From contig NZ_CP124613.1 in assembly GCF_029958905.1 (NCBI RefSeq), positions 1-64,000 of the forward strand: a DNA stretch of 64,000 nucleotides, in the 5' to 3' direction. Source of the DNA: Vibrio sp. YMD68 (lineage in GTDB: Bacteria > Pseudomonadota > Gammaproteobacteria > Enterobacterales > Vibrionaceae). A program made the translations under genes and the position numbers. Numbering within the stretch: the first letter of the stretch is position 1; each line of letters starts with the position of its first letter. The notes beneath the pieces were generated by a model that saw nothing but the letters and a program-made list of their open reading frames with translations, had not been told where the DNA came from and made no database searches. Shown piece by piece: positions 1 through 9,605 of the stretch.

Positions 1-586
1 TAGCGACAACCCCTTCTAAATAGACTCGATAAGTGGTTAACGCTTCCACTTGCATAAAAAGATCAGCGTTCAAATGAGTGTAGGGATACGGAACCACAAT
101 ATGATCGTTGAGCTGATAAGAAATACTCAGCGCAACGCCCTGTGCCAGACATTTTTTATACAGCACACCTAACAGCCCTTGCTCATCCATTAACTTCTGG
201 ATTTCAAAGATACGGTATAAGTGATAATCATTAGAAGCAAACACGACCTTGAGTGCGGTTCCTTGGTGTATTAATCCACTATCGAGCAGTGCTTGAGCAC
301 CATGCTGAATATTCTCAACAGTACTAGTGGAATCTTGCTCTAGCAAAATAGACTCGGCAGGAAAATCTAATTCTTGTCCATTCAATAGAAAATAGTCATA
401 CATTGCTTGAGATTCAGAGATGGCTTGCCCTTTGGTCACACCACCACAAAATAACAACGCAGTTTGAGTGGGCTTTTCCATCGCCAAATACTGAATCAAG
501 CCATCAACTCGACTTTTTCCTTCTAGCGTCAATTGGCTATCTTGGAGTCTCTTACCTAGCAAAATAATAATTTTATCAATACTCAT
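1..586 (-). CDS. ElyC/SanA/YdcF-family envelope protein (DUF218), C-terminal end beyond the window
   Basis: Reading the minus strand from an ATG at 586 gives 195 codons without a stop before the window edge, so the gene is cut. The product begins MSIDKIIILLGKRLQDSQLT and carries the marks of the DUF218 fold: an N-terminal hydrophobic strand with Gly-x-x-Leu, a CGG turn near residue 48, a T-x-x-N segment (STSTVENI) and a NDYHLYR segment matching the conserved S-x-x-x-H-x-x-R region. Family members (ElyC, SanA, YdcF) act in envelope or peptidoglycan-related processes, but substrates are poorly known. No signal peptide is visible, more like YdcF than SanA. The start has only a weak GAG upstream. 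It diverges from the serine dehydratase gene. Confidence 0.7.
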   Translation of the reverse strand, partial: MSIDKIIILLGKRLQDSQLTLEGKSRVDGLIQYLAMEKPTQTALLFCGGVTKGQAISESQAMYDYFLLNGQELDFPAESILLEQDSTSTVENIQHGAQALLDSGLIHQGTALKVVFASNDYHLYRIFEIQKLMDEQGLLGVLYKKCLAQGVALSISYQLNDHIVVPYPYTHLNADLFMQVEALTTYRVYLEGVVA

Positions 587-739
587 CACGCATGTCTCAA
601 TTCTATCTATTGGCTTAGTAAAAAAAATGTACATTCAAGCTAGATTGCATTACAAACAAGGCGCACAATCATTTACTTAACAACTACACTGTTTTCGTAA
701 CCACAGTTTAACAGACCTCAACTTAGGTAGGACGTACTT

Positions 740-2110
740 ATGCTATCGATCTTTGAAATTTATAAAATCGGTGTTGGCCCTTCAAGCTCTCACACTAACG
801 GCCCAATGATTGCCGGTTATAACTTTACTCGTCTTATCGCTCAAGATATTTCAAAGGTAGATCGTGTCCAGGTAGACTTGTACGGATCGTTATCGCTGAC
901 AGGTCGTGGGCACCATACTGACCGAGCAACTATCTTAGGTTTACTTGGGAACAAGCCCGACACCATTAAAGTGGCCAGTGCGAATGTGTCAATGCAAGCG
1001 GCTATCGATGAAGGTCAACTCCTCATCGCCGGTGATCACAACATCACATTCAGTTACGACGAAGATATCTTATTCCACACGACCAATTTACCGCTTCACG
1101 AAAACGGCATGACCATCACGGCTTTTGATGCAAACGGAGAGACGCTGGCTTTTGAAACTTACTATTCCATTGGTGGGGGTTTCATCGCAACCGCTTCTGA
1201 ACTGGAAAACAAAGGCAGCATTGTACCCACAGAAGTCGATCACCCTTTTAGCTCTGCACAAGAAATGTTAGAAACCGCCGAAAAACTGGGGTTAAGCCTT
1301 GGCAGTATGATTTTGAAAAATGAACTGAAGTTTTTCGATGCTGACGAGATTGACGCCAAAACAGATCAAATTTGGAAAGTCATGTCTTTGTGTATGCAAC
1401 GAGGGTTTGAGACCGAAGGAATTTTGGAAGGTGGCTTAAACGTAACACGACGTGCCCCTAACCTATTAAAAAAACTGGAAGCAAACTCATCAATAGAACA
1501 TGACCCAATGGAAATTTTGGATTGGGTGAACCTTTTTGCCTTTGCGGTGAGCGAAGACAACGCGGCCGGCGGGCAAGTAGTCACTTCACCGACCAATGGT
1601 GCCGCTGGCGTTATTCCTGCCGTCCTAATGTATTACCATCGATTTATTAAAGAGATCGACACTAAGCAGCTTAAAGATTTTCTTGCGGTTTCTGGGGCTA
1701 TTGGAATTTTGTACAAAACGAATGCCTCCATCTCTGGTGCCGAAGTCGGTTGTCAGGGTGAAGTCGGTGTGTCTTCTTCCATGGCTGCGGCTGGGCTTAC
1801 CGCGTTAAGAGGGGGAAGTAACGAGCAAATGTGTATTGCCGCCGAGATTGCGATGGAACACTCTTTAGGCATGACCTGCGACCCTATCGGTGGGCTTGTT
1901 CAAGTGCCGTGTATTGAACGTAATGCAATGGGGGCTATGAAAGCGATCAATGCCTCTCGTATGGCCCTAAAACGAACCAGCAAGTGTTTAATCTCTCTCG
2001 ACAAAGTGATTGAGACGATGTACGAAACAGGAAAGGACATGAACAGAAAGTACCGAGAAACATCACTAGGCGGTTTGGCAACCATTTATCAAGCGCCGCC
2101 TTGTGAATAA
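740..2110 (+). CDS. sdaA: L-serine ammonia-lyase (L-serine dehydratase), single chain, 4Fe-4S
   Basis: The 456-residue product deaminates L-serine to pyruvate and ammonia in the cytoplasm. It has the bacterial single-chain layout: an N-terminal beta domain opening with VGPSSSHTNGP and a C-terminal alpha domain with the iron-sulfur site. Cysteines 338, 380 and 391 have the 42 and 11 residue spacing of the three cluster ligands known in this family, in CQGEVG, CDPIGG and VPCIERNA contexts. Length is standard. The start has an AGGTAGGA Shine-Dalgarno. It is followed by a terminator and then a POT-type transporter on the same strand, which may feed it serine or serine-containing peptides (inference). 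sdaA and sdaB paralogues cannot be told apart here. Confidence 0.93.
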   Translation: MLSIFEIYKIGVGPSSSHTNGPMIAGYNFTRLIAQDISKVDRVQVDLYGSLSLTGRGHHTDRATILGLLGNKPDTIKVASANVSMQAAIDEGQLLIAGDHNITFSYDEDILFHTTNLPLHENGMTITAFDANGETLAFETYYSIGGGFIATASELENKGSIVPTEVDHPFSSAQEMLETAEKLGLSLGSMILKNELKFFDADEIDAKTDQIWKVMSLCMQRGFETEGILEGGLNVTRRAPNLLKKLEANSSIEHDPMEILDWVNLFAFAVSEDNAAGGQVVTSPTNGAAGVIPAVLMYYHRFIKEIDTKQLKDFLAVSGAIGILYKTNASISGAEVGCQGEVGVSSSMAAAGLTALRGGSNEQMCIAAEIAMEHSLGMTCDPIGGLVQVPCIERNAMGAMKAINASRMALKRTSKCLISLDKVIETMYETGKDMNRKYRETSLGGLATIYQAPPCE

Positions 2111-2137
2111 GTGATTCCACCCTAATTCTTCAATCTA

Positions 2138-2161
2138 CGTCCACTTCTGTGGGCGTTTTTT
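2138..2161 (+). terminator. Rho-independent terminator after serine dehydratase gene
   Basis: A 7-bp stem (CGTCCAC / GTGGGCG, one G-T pair) with a TTCT loop is followed directly by six T residues, 27 bases after the stop codon. Confidence 0.85.
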
Positions 2162-2191
2162 CGTATTACAGCCTCTCCATAAACACTCATT

Positions 2192-2258
2192 AATGAAATC
2201 ATAGTTTTCATTAGCAGCCCTAATTCTAGAAGCAATCGTTTACTCAATAGATATTGAG
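2192..2258. promoter_or_regulatory. Two inverted repeats upstream of the POT transporter
   Basis: AATGAAA (2192-2198) pairs with TTTCATT (2206-2212). A perfect palindrome CTCAATA-GA-TATTGAG lies at 2243-2258, about 105 bases upstream of the transporter start. Either could be an operator; no known consensus was matched. Confidence 0.35.
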
Positions 2259-2362
2259 GAAATAATGGCATTCACATTAGTAAAACGAATGCGAACATTA
2301 GAAAAAGTCGTGACTATCAAACTCATTCTGCGATAATTGTTTCAAAATATTACGCACTACCA

Positions 2363-3892
2363 ATGATAAAATTGGCAGATGTTAACTCTAATACATCAAC
2401 CAATAATGAGATATTTATGTGGAATAAACTCAATAAATCAATGATGTTCTGCCAAATGATGTTTGGCCTATCGTTCTATGGGGTCATGGTCATCTTGACT
2501 CGATTTTTCTTAGAAGATTTGGGCTACAGTGAAGCGGATACCATGATGGTTGTCGGTGCCTTTTCATCCATTGGTCCATTGTTTGCGATCGCTGGCGGAT
2601 TCATTGCCGACAAATTTTTAGGATCCTATCGATCCCTCACTATTTCCTACGGCACCTTTTCCATCGGATATATTTTGCTGATCCTGGGCGCATCCACCAC
2701 TAATGTTCCAATGAGTTTAGTGGGTATCGCATTGGCAAGTTACGCTCGCGGATTGATGTCTCCTTCTTACCCAAGTTTATACAAACGCACTTTTTCTAGC
2801 GAAGAAGACTTCGAGAATGGTTACCCGGTTAACTATTCTGTAAACAATGTGGGGGCGCTATTGGGGCAATACTTGTTCCCGATGTTCGTGCTGGTTATTG
2901 GTTTTCACGGTAGCTTTATGTTATCTGCCGTCATGGCGGGCTTTGCGTTTATCACACTGATTATTTTTAACAAGCAGCTCGTTAGCATCGCCGCCGATAT
3001 TGACCAAGCACCAGTTACTACGAAAAACTGGGTCGCTTTCTTTGCTCTTTCTGCTGCAATGGTAGGCCTGGTGTTCTTTATGTTCTCGAACATGGATATC
3101 GGTCAAAATATCGTTTATGCCATTGGCGCTGCCGCGATTTTATACTTCATCTCATTAATGCTTAAAGCAAATAAGTCTGACGCCTTGAAAATGGGAACAA
3201 TCCTGATCATGGTGGTCTTAACCACATGCTTCTTTGTTTACTATGGTCAAATGATGACTTCCATGACCATGGTCACCATCAACACCATGCGTGGTGACCT
3301 ATTCGGCCTAATTCCCATCGCACCAGAGGCCTCAATGGCAATGAACCCTCTCTGGTGTATTGTGGCAGGCCCAGTGATTGCGGTTACGTTCTCATCACTT
3401 GAAAAGCGCGGTGTAAGCTTCTCGACGGCCACCAAGATTGGTTTCTCATTTATCTGTACGGCGATCGCATTTGGCATTTTGACCATGGCAGTAATGGGGG
3501 TAGGAGAAGATGTGGTTATTCGACCTGAGGTGTTCTTAGTGATCCACTTCTTCCAAGCGTTTGCAGAAGTCATTGTCGGAAGCTTAGTGGTTGCCTTTAT
3601 CCTTTCTGTCGCACCTAAACACATTGAGAATTTCTCAGTAAGCCTGTTCTCTGTTGCGATTGCACTAAGTGGTATTGTAGGAGCGGTGTTCTCAACCTCT
3701 ATCGCGTTGGAAAAAGGTCAAGAATTGACACAAGAAATCGTACAAACAGTTTATGGCGATTACTTCCAACTATTGACCGTTCTCGCTGTGGTCATGGTGG
3801 GTATTGCATTTATCTCATCGGTTATTATTCGTAAGATGCTTGCAGCAGCCAAAGCAGCGGAACAACCGGAACTGGTAGAAGCAAAGAGCTAA
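2363..3892 (+). CDS. POT/PTR-type major facilitator transporter, atypical TM1 motif
   Basis: A 509-residue inner-membrane protein with about 14 hydrophobic segments. The stretch GGFIADKFLGSYRSL near residue 80 matches the loop of proton-coupled oligopeptide transporters (POT family), and LARxx-like ASYARGLMSPSYPSLY also fits. The family's proton-coupling ExxERF signature of TM1 is not recognisable: the aligned stretch reads MMFGLSFYG. The substrate is therefore uncertain; peptide, amino acid or another small solute are possible. It sits behind the serine dehydratase gene, separated by a terminator and its own upstream dyads. ATG 2363 has no Shine-Dalgarno, whereas the in-frame ATG at 2417 (MWNKLNKS) has GAG six bases upstream and may be the real start. 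A strong terminator follows. Confidence 0.75.
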   Translation: MIKLADVNSNTSTNNEIFMWNKLNKSMMFCQMMFGLSFYGVMVILTRFFLEDLGYSEADTMMVVGAFSSIGPLFAIAGGFIADKFLGSYRSLTISYGTFSIGYILLILGASTTNVPMSLVGIALASYARGLMSPSYPSLYKRTFSSEEDFENGYPVNYSVNNVGALLGQYLFPMFVLVIGFHGSFMLSAVMAGFAFITLIIFNKQLVSIAADIDQAPVTTKNWVAFFALSAAMVGLVFFMFSNMDIGQNIVYAIGAAAILYFISLMLKANKSDALKMGTILIMVVLTTCFFVYYGQMMTSMTMVTINTMRGDLFGLIPIAPEASMAMNPLWCIVAGPVIAVTFSSLEKRGVSFSTATKIGFSFICTAIAFGILTMAVMGVGEDVVIRPEVFLVIHFFQAFAEVIVGSLVVAFILSVAPKHIENFSVSLFSVAIALSGIVGAVFSTSIALEKGQELTQEIVQTVYGDYFQLLTVLAVVMVGIAFISSVIIRKMLAAAKAAEQPELVEAKS

Positions 3893-3926
3893 AATCCTGT
3901 TTCAATAAACACGCGGTTCCATTAAG

Positions 3927-3961
3927 AAAAAAGCCCTAATCTACAGACTTAGGGCTTTTTT
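3927..3961 (+). terminator. Bidirectional terminator after POT transporter
   Basis: AAAAAAGCCCTAA and TTAGGGCTTTTTT form a 13-bp stem. The A and T runs on both sides allow use in either direction; it also faces the convergent cold-shock/DUF1294 gene. Confidence 0.9.
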
Positions 3962-4023
3962 AATGGATTGTATTTGCTCATCTTGATCCCATTGCCATTC
4001 ACGCCTTTATCTAACAACGCTGC

Positions 4024-4062
4024 TATCAATATCTCGAATATCAATACCTCGAATATCAATAA
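4024..4062. repeat. 15-bp tandem repeat, about 2.6 copies
   Basis: Units TATCAATATCTCGAA (4024-4038) and TATCAATACCTCGAA (4039-4053) are followed by a partial TATCAATAA. The array lies 39 bases past the stop of the neighbouring minus-strand gene and looks non-coding. Confidence 0.8.
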
Positions 4063-4100
4063 CTTTATTTAGTATTAATAACGCGAGTATCAATGAATCA

Positions 4101-4697
4101 TTAGAAAACGCTTTGAATAACCTGAATAACGTTATACAGCGTCTGTTCTCCTGGCGCCGAAAAGGTATAGGCAAAGAGCATAATATTGGCCGAAATTGCA
4201 CACCAAAAACGGTATCGGTAACTCTCTTCGCTGCTTTGGTAACGTAGCAAAGTCTGAGCAAGAACAGCGCCTGGCCATCCACCTATAAAGCTAAGTGTAT
4301 GCAGTACTAATTCGGGAATCCGAGTTCTGTTTTCAACTTCTGCGCCTCGATCATACAGGTAGACAAGGTACGTGGCAGAACTCAAAAAAACATAATGCAG
4401 TAACACAATAGGAGGATAATAGATCAACCACACCGCCGAGCAAACAACGGTAATGAACCAAACTGTAATGGCGAGTGAAAAACCAAATACGATGGGTCGC
4501 TCGATTTCCTTAGCAACAAAAGAGCCATGATCATCCTTCGTCAATGTAAATTCGACCCGTTCGTTTAAGCGTGGTCTTTGGCTGTGGCCAGATAAATCTG
4601 AAAGATGAAAAATAATACGAGGAGCTTGTTTATCCACCGAGATAAAACCATAACCTTTGTTATCGTCCCACTCTGAAATGCGACCTATAATTGACAT
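4101..4697 (-). CDS. Cold-shock domain plus DUF1294 membrane protein
   Basis: The 198-residue product joins an N-terminal cold-shock-like OB domain (about residues 1-66, with GRISEWDDNKGYGFISVD and a FHLSDL segment replacing the usual FVHxS) to three or four membrane helices with the DUF1294 signature (YLYDRGAE and FIGGWPGAVLAQ). Cold-shock domains bind single-stranded nucleic acid; the role of the fusion is unknown. I place the start at 4697 (MSIIGRIS) because AAAGG lies eight bases before it; an upstream ATG at 4730 would add 11 residues without support. It diverges from the beta-mannosidase gene across a 355-base region with a large dyad. Confidence 0.82.
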   Translation of the reverse strand: MSIIGRISEWDDNKGYGFISVDKQAPRIIFHLSDLSGHSQRPRLNERVEFTLTKDDHGSFVAKEIERPIVFGFSLAITVWFITVVCSAVWLIYYPPIVLLHYVFLSSATYLVYLYDRGAEVENRTRIPELVLHTLSFIGGWPGAVLAQTLLRYQSSEESYRYRFWCAISANIMLFAYTFSAPGEQTLYNVIQVIQSVF

Positions 4698-5052
4698 AAT
4701 GGTACCTTTCAAGTGCCTAATCTTGAACACTTGCCCTTTCCTAAACCAGTGACGTATTCGATACCTTTGCCGATCACTCTTAGGTGATTCTTAATGGGTC
4801 ATTAAGGATCGAACTACATTTAGCTTAGGTTGCATATACAACAATAGGCAAGGTTGAGATCACTTTTTTATGGTAACCCTATACACCTTCAATGGATGTA
4901 ACAGTCTGAGGCCATGATTTGATTAAGAAGTAAAAGCTCTAACGCGAAGTACACCGCACTTTACACACAAATAACACTCCCATGAATCTTGTATCGTACC
5001 TAAAGGTAATAATGATCAAACCTGGTCCAACAATAATCATAGGTCTTACTTT
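4698..5052. promoter_or_regulatory. Divergent intergenic region with 25-bp dyad at 4786-4810
   Basis: Between the DUF1294 gene (leftward) and the beta-mannosidase gene (rightward). GATTCTTAATG (4786-4796) and CATTAAGGATC (4800-4810) are inverted copies with one mismatch around GGT, a plausible dimeric operator. No other clear element was found here. Confidence 0.4.
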
Positions 5053-7461
5053 ATGGCTCATTTCGAACTCAATGGTACTTGGCAACTTACCTCCCCACAA
5101 CGTCCAGATATCAATATTCCGATGACTTTGCCTGGCGACAACGTCTCCGCACTCCTTCATGCCGGAGTGATCCCCAATCCCTACTTCGCTGATAACGAGA
5201 AAAAAGCACGTTGGATAGAGGAATGTGAATGGCATATTTCACGTCAATTTGACGTTGTTCAGCAGGTGCTATCAGCAAAACAAGTTTGGATGACATTAAT
5301 GCGGGTTGACACTTTAGCCACCTTCTATATTAACGGCCAGAAAGTACTGACTTGTGGCAACATGTTTGCCCAGCAACGCGTAGATATTAGGCCTTATTTA
5401 AAACAAGGAGAAAATTCAATTCAGGTTGAATTTGCTCGAGTCGATTTAGAGGGGTTAGAACGGGCCAAGAAGTTACCGTTCCCGATCCCTTCCGCTATGG
5501 GTAATAACCAAATACCGCATATGAATCTAATTCGGAAAGCACAGTGTCATTCAGGGTGGGACTGGGGGATCTGTTTGATGGTATCTGGTATTTATGACCC
5601 TATTCAAATTGAGATCGTCAACAAGCTTTGGTTAAAAAGCTTCTCTACAGATCAACAATGGCAATCAGATGGTAGTGTGCTGGTTGATGTCTGGGTGGAG
5701 GTAGAAACCGACCGTCATAGTCATCACGTTATCGTTGAATTCAATGGAGTAACTCAATCGATTCAAACCGAAGGAAGTGGCCATTACCACTGTCAGTTCC
5801 ACGAACACGAACCACAACTTTGGTGGCCTTCAGGTTACGGCGATGCGCACCTTTACCCAATTAACGTATCGTGCGACGAGCAAAGCCTGTCACGTAAGAT
5901 TGGTTTGCGCCAGCTACACCTGAATAATCAAACAGACGAACACGGTTCAGCCATGGAATTTGTGATCAATGGCATCCCCATTAACGCCAAAGGCGCAAAC
6001 TGGATTCCGGTGGATGCAATGCCCGGACTAGAGAGTGAAAACCGTTATCGCCTTCTACTGCAAAGTGCGGTTGACGCCAATATGAACATGATTCGAGTTT
6101 GGGGCGGCGGTCAATACGAAAGTGAAGCCTTCTACAACTTATGTGATGAACTGGGCCTTTTGGTATGGCAAGACATGATGTTCGCATGTTCCCTATATCC
6201 ATCCGATGATGCGTTTTTGAAAGACGTGGAACAAGAGCTAAAATTCCAAATACCACGCTTGAAAGAACACCCATCCATTGCACTGTGGTGCGGTGATAAT
6301 GAAGTGATTGGTGCAATAGGATGGTATGACGAATCTAAAAACAATAAGGTTAAATACACCGTAAACTACGATCGCCTCAATCGAATGATAGAACAGGTAA
6401 TCGCTCAACAAGATGACTCTCGACGTTTTTGGCCAAGCTCCCCATGCAATGGTGAATTGGATTTTGGTGATGCATGGCATGATGACAGCAAAGGCGACAT
6501 GCACTTCTGGGACGTTTGGCATTCCGGTAAATCATTCAGCGCATATTTAGATGTTAACCCAAGATTCTGCTCGGAGTTTGGTTTTCAATCTTGGCCGTCG
6601 TTTGCCGAGGCAAAACAATTTGTTCCTCAGCAAGATTGGAACATCACATCCCCCTCTTTTGAACAGCACCAAAAGAACCCTAGGGGTAACAGCATCATCA
6701 CCGAGATGTTCACTCGTTACTTCCGTTTTCCATCGAGTTTTGAACACATGCTATACCTAAGCCAGGTCCAACAAGCGATGGCCATCAAAACCGCATGCGA
6801 TCATTGGCGGGCCATTGCTCCTGTGTGCCGCGGCATATTGTTCTGGCAATTGAATGACAACTGGCCTGTGAGCTCTTGGTCTAGCCTGGAATACAGTGGT
6901 CGCTGGAAACAATTGCAGTACCATACAAAACGCTTCTTTGCCCCACAATATTTAGTCTTTTCTGAACATACGGGCGAGCTAAGCCTGCATTTATTAAACG
7001 ACGCGAAAGCTCCCGTTAGCGTGAAAGCACAGCTTCAATGGATTGAGTGGCAAGGTAACGTGAAACATAGCTGGCAACTAAATCAAACGGTGTCAGCAGA
7101 TAGTAATACCATAGTATGGCAGTTAGACGGCATTCTGGATGCTAACGAACAGAAATCTGGCTTCTTCCATGTTGAAGCTCAAGCCGGAGAAAAGAGAATC
7201 AGCAACACATGGCTCCCTACCCACGAGTTAAAAACATTACCGATGAAGAGGGCAAACATCGGCGTAAACGTCAAAGGAAACCAAATTACCCTGATGGCCG
7301 ATAAACCCGCTTTTTTTGTTCATTTGGAGTGTGATACCGATGGACGCTTCAATGATTCGAGTTTGACCTTACTTGCAAACCAACCAGTGACACTAGAGTT
7401 CTTTGGTGATGACCTAGACGCAATGGCAGAATCATTACGCGTTTACCATTTGATGCACTAG
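5053..7461 (+). CDS. Beta-mannosidase, glycoside hydrolase family 2
   Basis: The 802-residue product hydrolyses terminal beta-D-mannose residues, probably from imported manno-oligosaccharides, in the cytoplasm, as no signal peptide is present. It has the GH2 order: N-terminal jelly roll (WQL, LPGDN), immunoglobulin-like domain, (beta/alpha)8 barrel and C-terminal sandwiches. The acid/base is Glu417 in LWCGDNEV and the nucleophile is Glu508 in CSEFGFQSW, both typical of beta-mannosidases rather than beta-galactosidases. Length fits the family. AGGT lies a few bases before ATG 5053. No transporter or regulator for the sugar is adjacent, so it appears to be a single-gene unit with its own terminator. 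Confidence 0.93.
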   Translation: MAHFELNGTWQLTSPQRPDINIPMTLPGDNVSALLHAGVIPNPYFADNEKKARWIEECEWHISRQFDVVQQVLSAKQVWMTLMRVDTLATFYINGQKVLTCGNMFAQQRVDIRPYLKQGENSIQVEFARVDLEGLERAKKLPFPIPSAMGNNQIPHMNLIRKAQCHSGWDWGICLMVSGIYDPIQIEIVNKLWLKSFSTDQQWQSDGSVLVDVWVEVETDRHSHHVIVEFNGVTQSIQTEGSGHYHCQFHEHEPQLWWPSGYGDAHLYPINVSCDEQSLSRKIGLRQLHLNNQTDEHGSAMEFVINGIPINAKGANWIPVDAMPGLESENRYRLLLQSAVDANMNMIRVWGGGQYESEAFYNLCDELGLLVWQDMMFACSLYPSDDAFLKDVEQELKFQIPRLKEHPSIALWCGDNEVIGAIGWYDESKNNKVKYTVNYDRLNRMIEQVIAQQDDSRRFWPSSPCNGELDFGDAWHDDSKGDMHFWDVWHSGKSFSAYLDVNPRFCSEFGFQSWPSFAEAKQFVPQQDWNITSPSFEQHQKNPRGNSIITEMFTRYFRFPSSFEHMLYLSQVQQAMAIKTACDHWRAIAPVCRGILFWQLNDNWPVSSWSSLEYSGRWKQLQYHTKRFFAPQYLVFSEHTGELSLHLLNDAKAPVSVKAQLQWIEWQGNVKHSWQLNQTVSADSNTIVWQLDGILDANEQKSGFFHVEAQAGEKRISNTWLPTHELKTLPMKRANIGVNVKGNQITLMADKPAFFVHLECDTDGRFNDSSLTLLANQPVTLEFFGDDLDAMAESLRVYHLMH

Positions 7462-7478
7462 GCCGTTTCTTCTGTTCT

Positions 7479-7503
7479 AAGGGAGCGAATAAGCTCCCTT
7501 TTG
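7479..7503 (+). terminator. Terminator between beta-mannosidase and yjjG
   Basis: AAGGGAGC (7479-7486) and GCTCCCTT (7493-7500) form an 8-bp stem followed by a short T run. It separates convergent genes. Confidence 0.7.
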
Positions 7504-7540
7504 TCTTGAATACGAAAAAAGTGACCAAGAATCTAAAGAA

Positions 7541-8215
7541 TTAACCCAGCAGAATCGTTTTAAGGTGATGCAATGAATCAACCGTGTGGTGAGGCTCTAT
7601 CCCTTCCACCGAGCAAACATTGTTGGAATTAAGCCAGCATGTTTCAATTCCGAAGTTCAGGCCACCAACAATATCAGAATGAAGGTTATCCCCGACCATC
7701 AGCACTTTCGATTTACATGGGTTACCCATTTTTTCCATCGCATGTGCAAAAATGTCTCCATCCGGTTTCGCCACACCCACTTCTTCAGAAATCACCACAT
7801 GCTCAAAATAGTCGGTCATTCCTGTTCTTTCTAGGCGAATAGCTTGAAGCTCAGTAAATCCATTGGTAATAATGCCCAGTTTTGCTTTTCCGGCTAGCCC
7901 TTCCATGAGTTCTTTTGCGCCAGGTAGCAATGTACATATGTCTGCCATGGCTTCTAAAAAGGCAGAATTAAGCTCTGCCGTTGTCGTATTCAGTTTATTT
8001 GCCCACCCATCGAACCGTACATGCTTCAACTCGTATGCGGTAATGTCACCATTTTGATAATCAACCCAAAGCGGCTTGTTCACTTGCTGATAAGCATCAA
8101 AATCATTCTGAGTGAAATCCACACCTTTGCGCGAAAACATCAACTGCATCCCTTTGAAAGAATCGAAATGGAACAAGGTCTCGTCAGCATCAAATAAAAT
8201 CCAATCGTACTTCAT
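7541..8215 (-). CDS. yjjG: Pyrimidine 5'-nucleotidase YjjG, HAD superfamily
   Basis: The 224-residue cytoplasmic phosphatase removes phosphate from nucleoside monophosphates and helps clear non-canonical pyrimidine nucleotides. HAD motifs are complete: motif I DADET at residues 9-13 (nucleophile Asp9, general acid Asp11), motif II ITNG, motif III lysine in VAKPD and motif IV GDNLHSD. The cap sequence [17 protein letters not shown] is characteristic of YjjG. Length and start (GAGAG before ATG) fit. It is convergent with the beta-mannosidase gene and has no clear partner. Confidence 0.92.
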   Translation of the reverse strand: MKYDWILFDADETLFHFDSFKGMQLMFSRKGVDFTQNDFDAYQQVNKPLWVDYQNGDITAYELKHVRFDGWANKLNTTTAELNSAFLEAMADICTLLPGAKELMEGLAGKAKLGIITNGFTELQAIRLERTGMTDYFEHVVISEEVGVAKPDGDIFAHAMEKMGNPCKSKVLMVGDNLHSDIVGGLNFGIETCWLNSNNVCSVEGIEPHHTVDSLHHLKTILLG

Positions 8216-8356
8216 GGGGGCTCTCTTTATTATTAGGAAAAACAGTTTATGGGAAAATCAACTATCAATGTATCGGCGTGAAGTGTAATCGTTTTGTGCA
8301 TCCATGTAATTAGCCATGCCATGAGAAATACACCAAAAAGTAATAACGGGGGCTAA

Positions 8357-9532
8357 ATGGTCTTCATACTTCAAATTATTGACCGATTAATCATTAATGA
8401 GAATGGCAATTCACCAACACGTTTCCTAAACTTATATATTAAAAACATCGAAACCTATACGATGAAGAAAAGGATGTTTGAATTGAACCATGACCCTACC
8501 AATACAAGATCCAAAGAACTCCAAAGCGAAAAACATACCTATTTCCCTTTGGAATTCTTTGATGAACTGTCTCAAGCCAAAACCTTAGGGGACATACTCC
8601 GTAGTACTTCATTTTGGATTAAACAGATCTTTCAATCGGATCGGGTCAGTATCGCTTTACAACAAGAACCGGATTTTTTGTCTTTGTTCGCACTAAGCGG
8701 GAATGAAGCTATACCTCTTGAGCACCCGATTCCGATCGCTAACACTATGGTTGGACATGTTTTTACGCGCGAAAAGTTGGCCATTTGTAACGATACCAGC
8801 CGCGAAGCATGGTTAGATTGTCAATGGTTAGCGGAAGGCGGTTTGCTGTCTTGTATGGATGCCCCACTGGTTAGCAACGGTAAATGTTATGGCACTATTA
8901 ATATCGGACACCATGATAAAAACCACTTTCATGACCAAGATGCCCGCGTTATTTCGAGCTTGGTGAGTTGGATAGCCTCTCAAGTGCGAGTACAGCAGCA
9001 CATACTAGAAATGGAAATTCTAGCAAACATCGATACATTGACAGGAATCATGAATCGACGAGCTTTCTTCGAAGCCACCCAGTTAATTAATGATAAGCCA
9101 AGAGCGTTTGATAAAAACCATGCTTTGCTTGTTATCGATATTGACCATTTCAAACAGCTCAATGACCAACATGGACATTTAGGTGGGGATGAATTCCTCA
9201 TCGCAATGACAAAAAAGATCCAAGACATAAAACGTAAAAGTGACGTGTTCGCTCGGTTAGGTGGAGAAGAGTTCGTCTTATTACTGAGTGAGGTGACGGA
9301 AGCTGATGCCGCCACACTCGCGGAGAAATACCGTTTGTCCATTGAAGGAATGGTCACTTACTACAAGGAAAAACCTCTTACCTGTACAGTGAGCATTGGT
9401 ATCTCTTCCCCAAAACTGTCTGATCAGAACTTTCGTGATGTCCTATCACGCGCAGATGCAGCCCTCTATGACGCAAAAAACTCAGGACGTAATCGAGTGT
9501 GCTGCTGGAACGAAAAAAGCAGACATCAGTAG
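8357..9532 (+). CDS. GAF-GGDEF diguanylate cyclase with I-site
   Basis: The 391-residue soluble protein should make cyclic di-GMP. A GAF sensor domain spans roughly residues 70-215 (SVSIALQQEPDF to INIGHHDKN) and a GGDEF domain 220-385. The active loop is GGEEF at 302-306, and RKSD at 293-296 lies exactly five residues upstream, so a product-inhibition (RxxD) I-site is present. No membrane segment is evident. The start is uncertain: GGGGG lies just before ATG 8357, and in-frame ATGs at 8462 and 8474 would remove a tail of about 35-39 residues with no recognisable domain. It stands alone between convergent and divergent neighbours. Confidence 0.9.
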   Translation: MVFILQIIDRLIINENGNSPTRFLNLYIKNIETYTMKKRMFELNHDPTNTRSKELQSEKHTYFPLEFFDELSQAKTLGDILRSTSFWIKQIFQSDRVSIALQQEPDFLSLFALSGNEAIPLEHPIPIANTMVGHVFTREKLAICNDTSREAWLDCQWLAEGGLLSCMDAPLVSNGKCYGTINIGHHDKNHFHDQDARVISSLVSWIASQVRVQQHILEMEILANIDTLTGIMNRRAFFEATQLINDKPRAFDKNHALLVIDIDHFKQLNDQHGHLGGDEFLIAMTKKIQDIKRKSDVFARLGGEEFVLLLSEVTEADAATLAEKYRLSIEGMVTYYKEKPLTCTVSIGISSPKLSDQNFRDVLSRADAALYDAKNSGRNRVCCWNEKSRHQ

Positions 9533-9605
9533 TTCAGCGACTAAATGGTCGACCTTTCTAATAATCAGGCATTAACTCGCTTTAATGCCCGACTACAATA
9601 CGGAG

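Noticed and set aside
4007..4282. 91-codon minus-strand frame with an IDIR-like repeat
   Set aside because: The repeat comes from the 15-bp DNA array, and most of the frame overlaps the cold-shock/DUF1294 gene in another frame.
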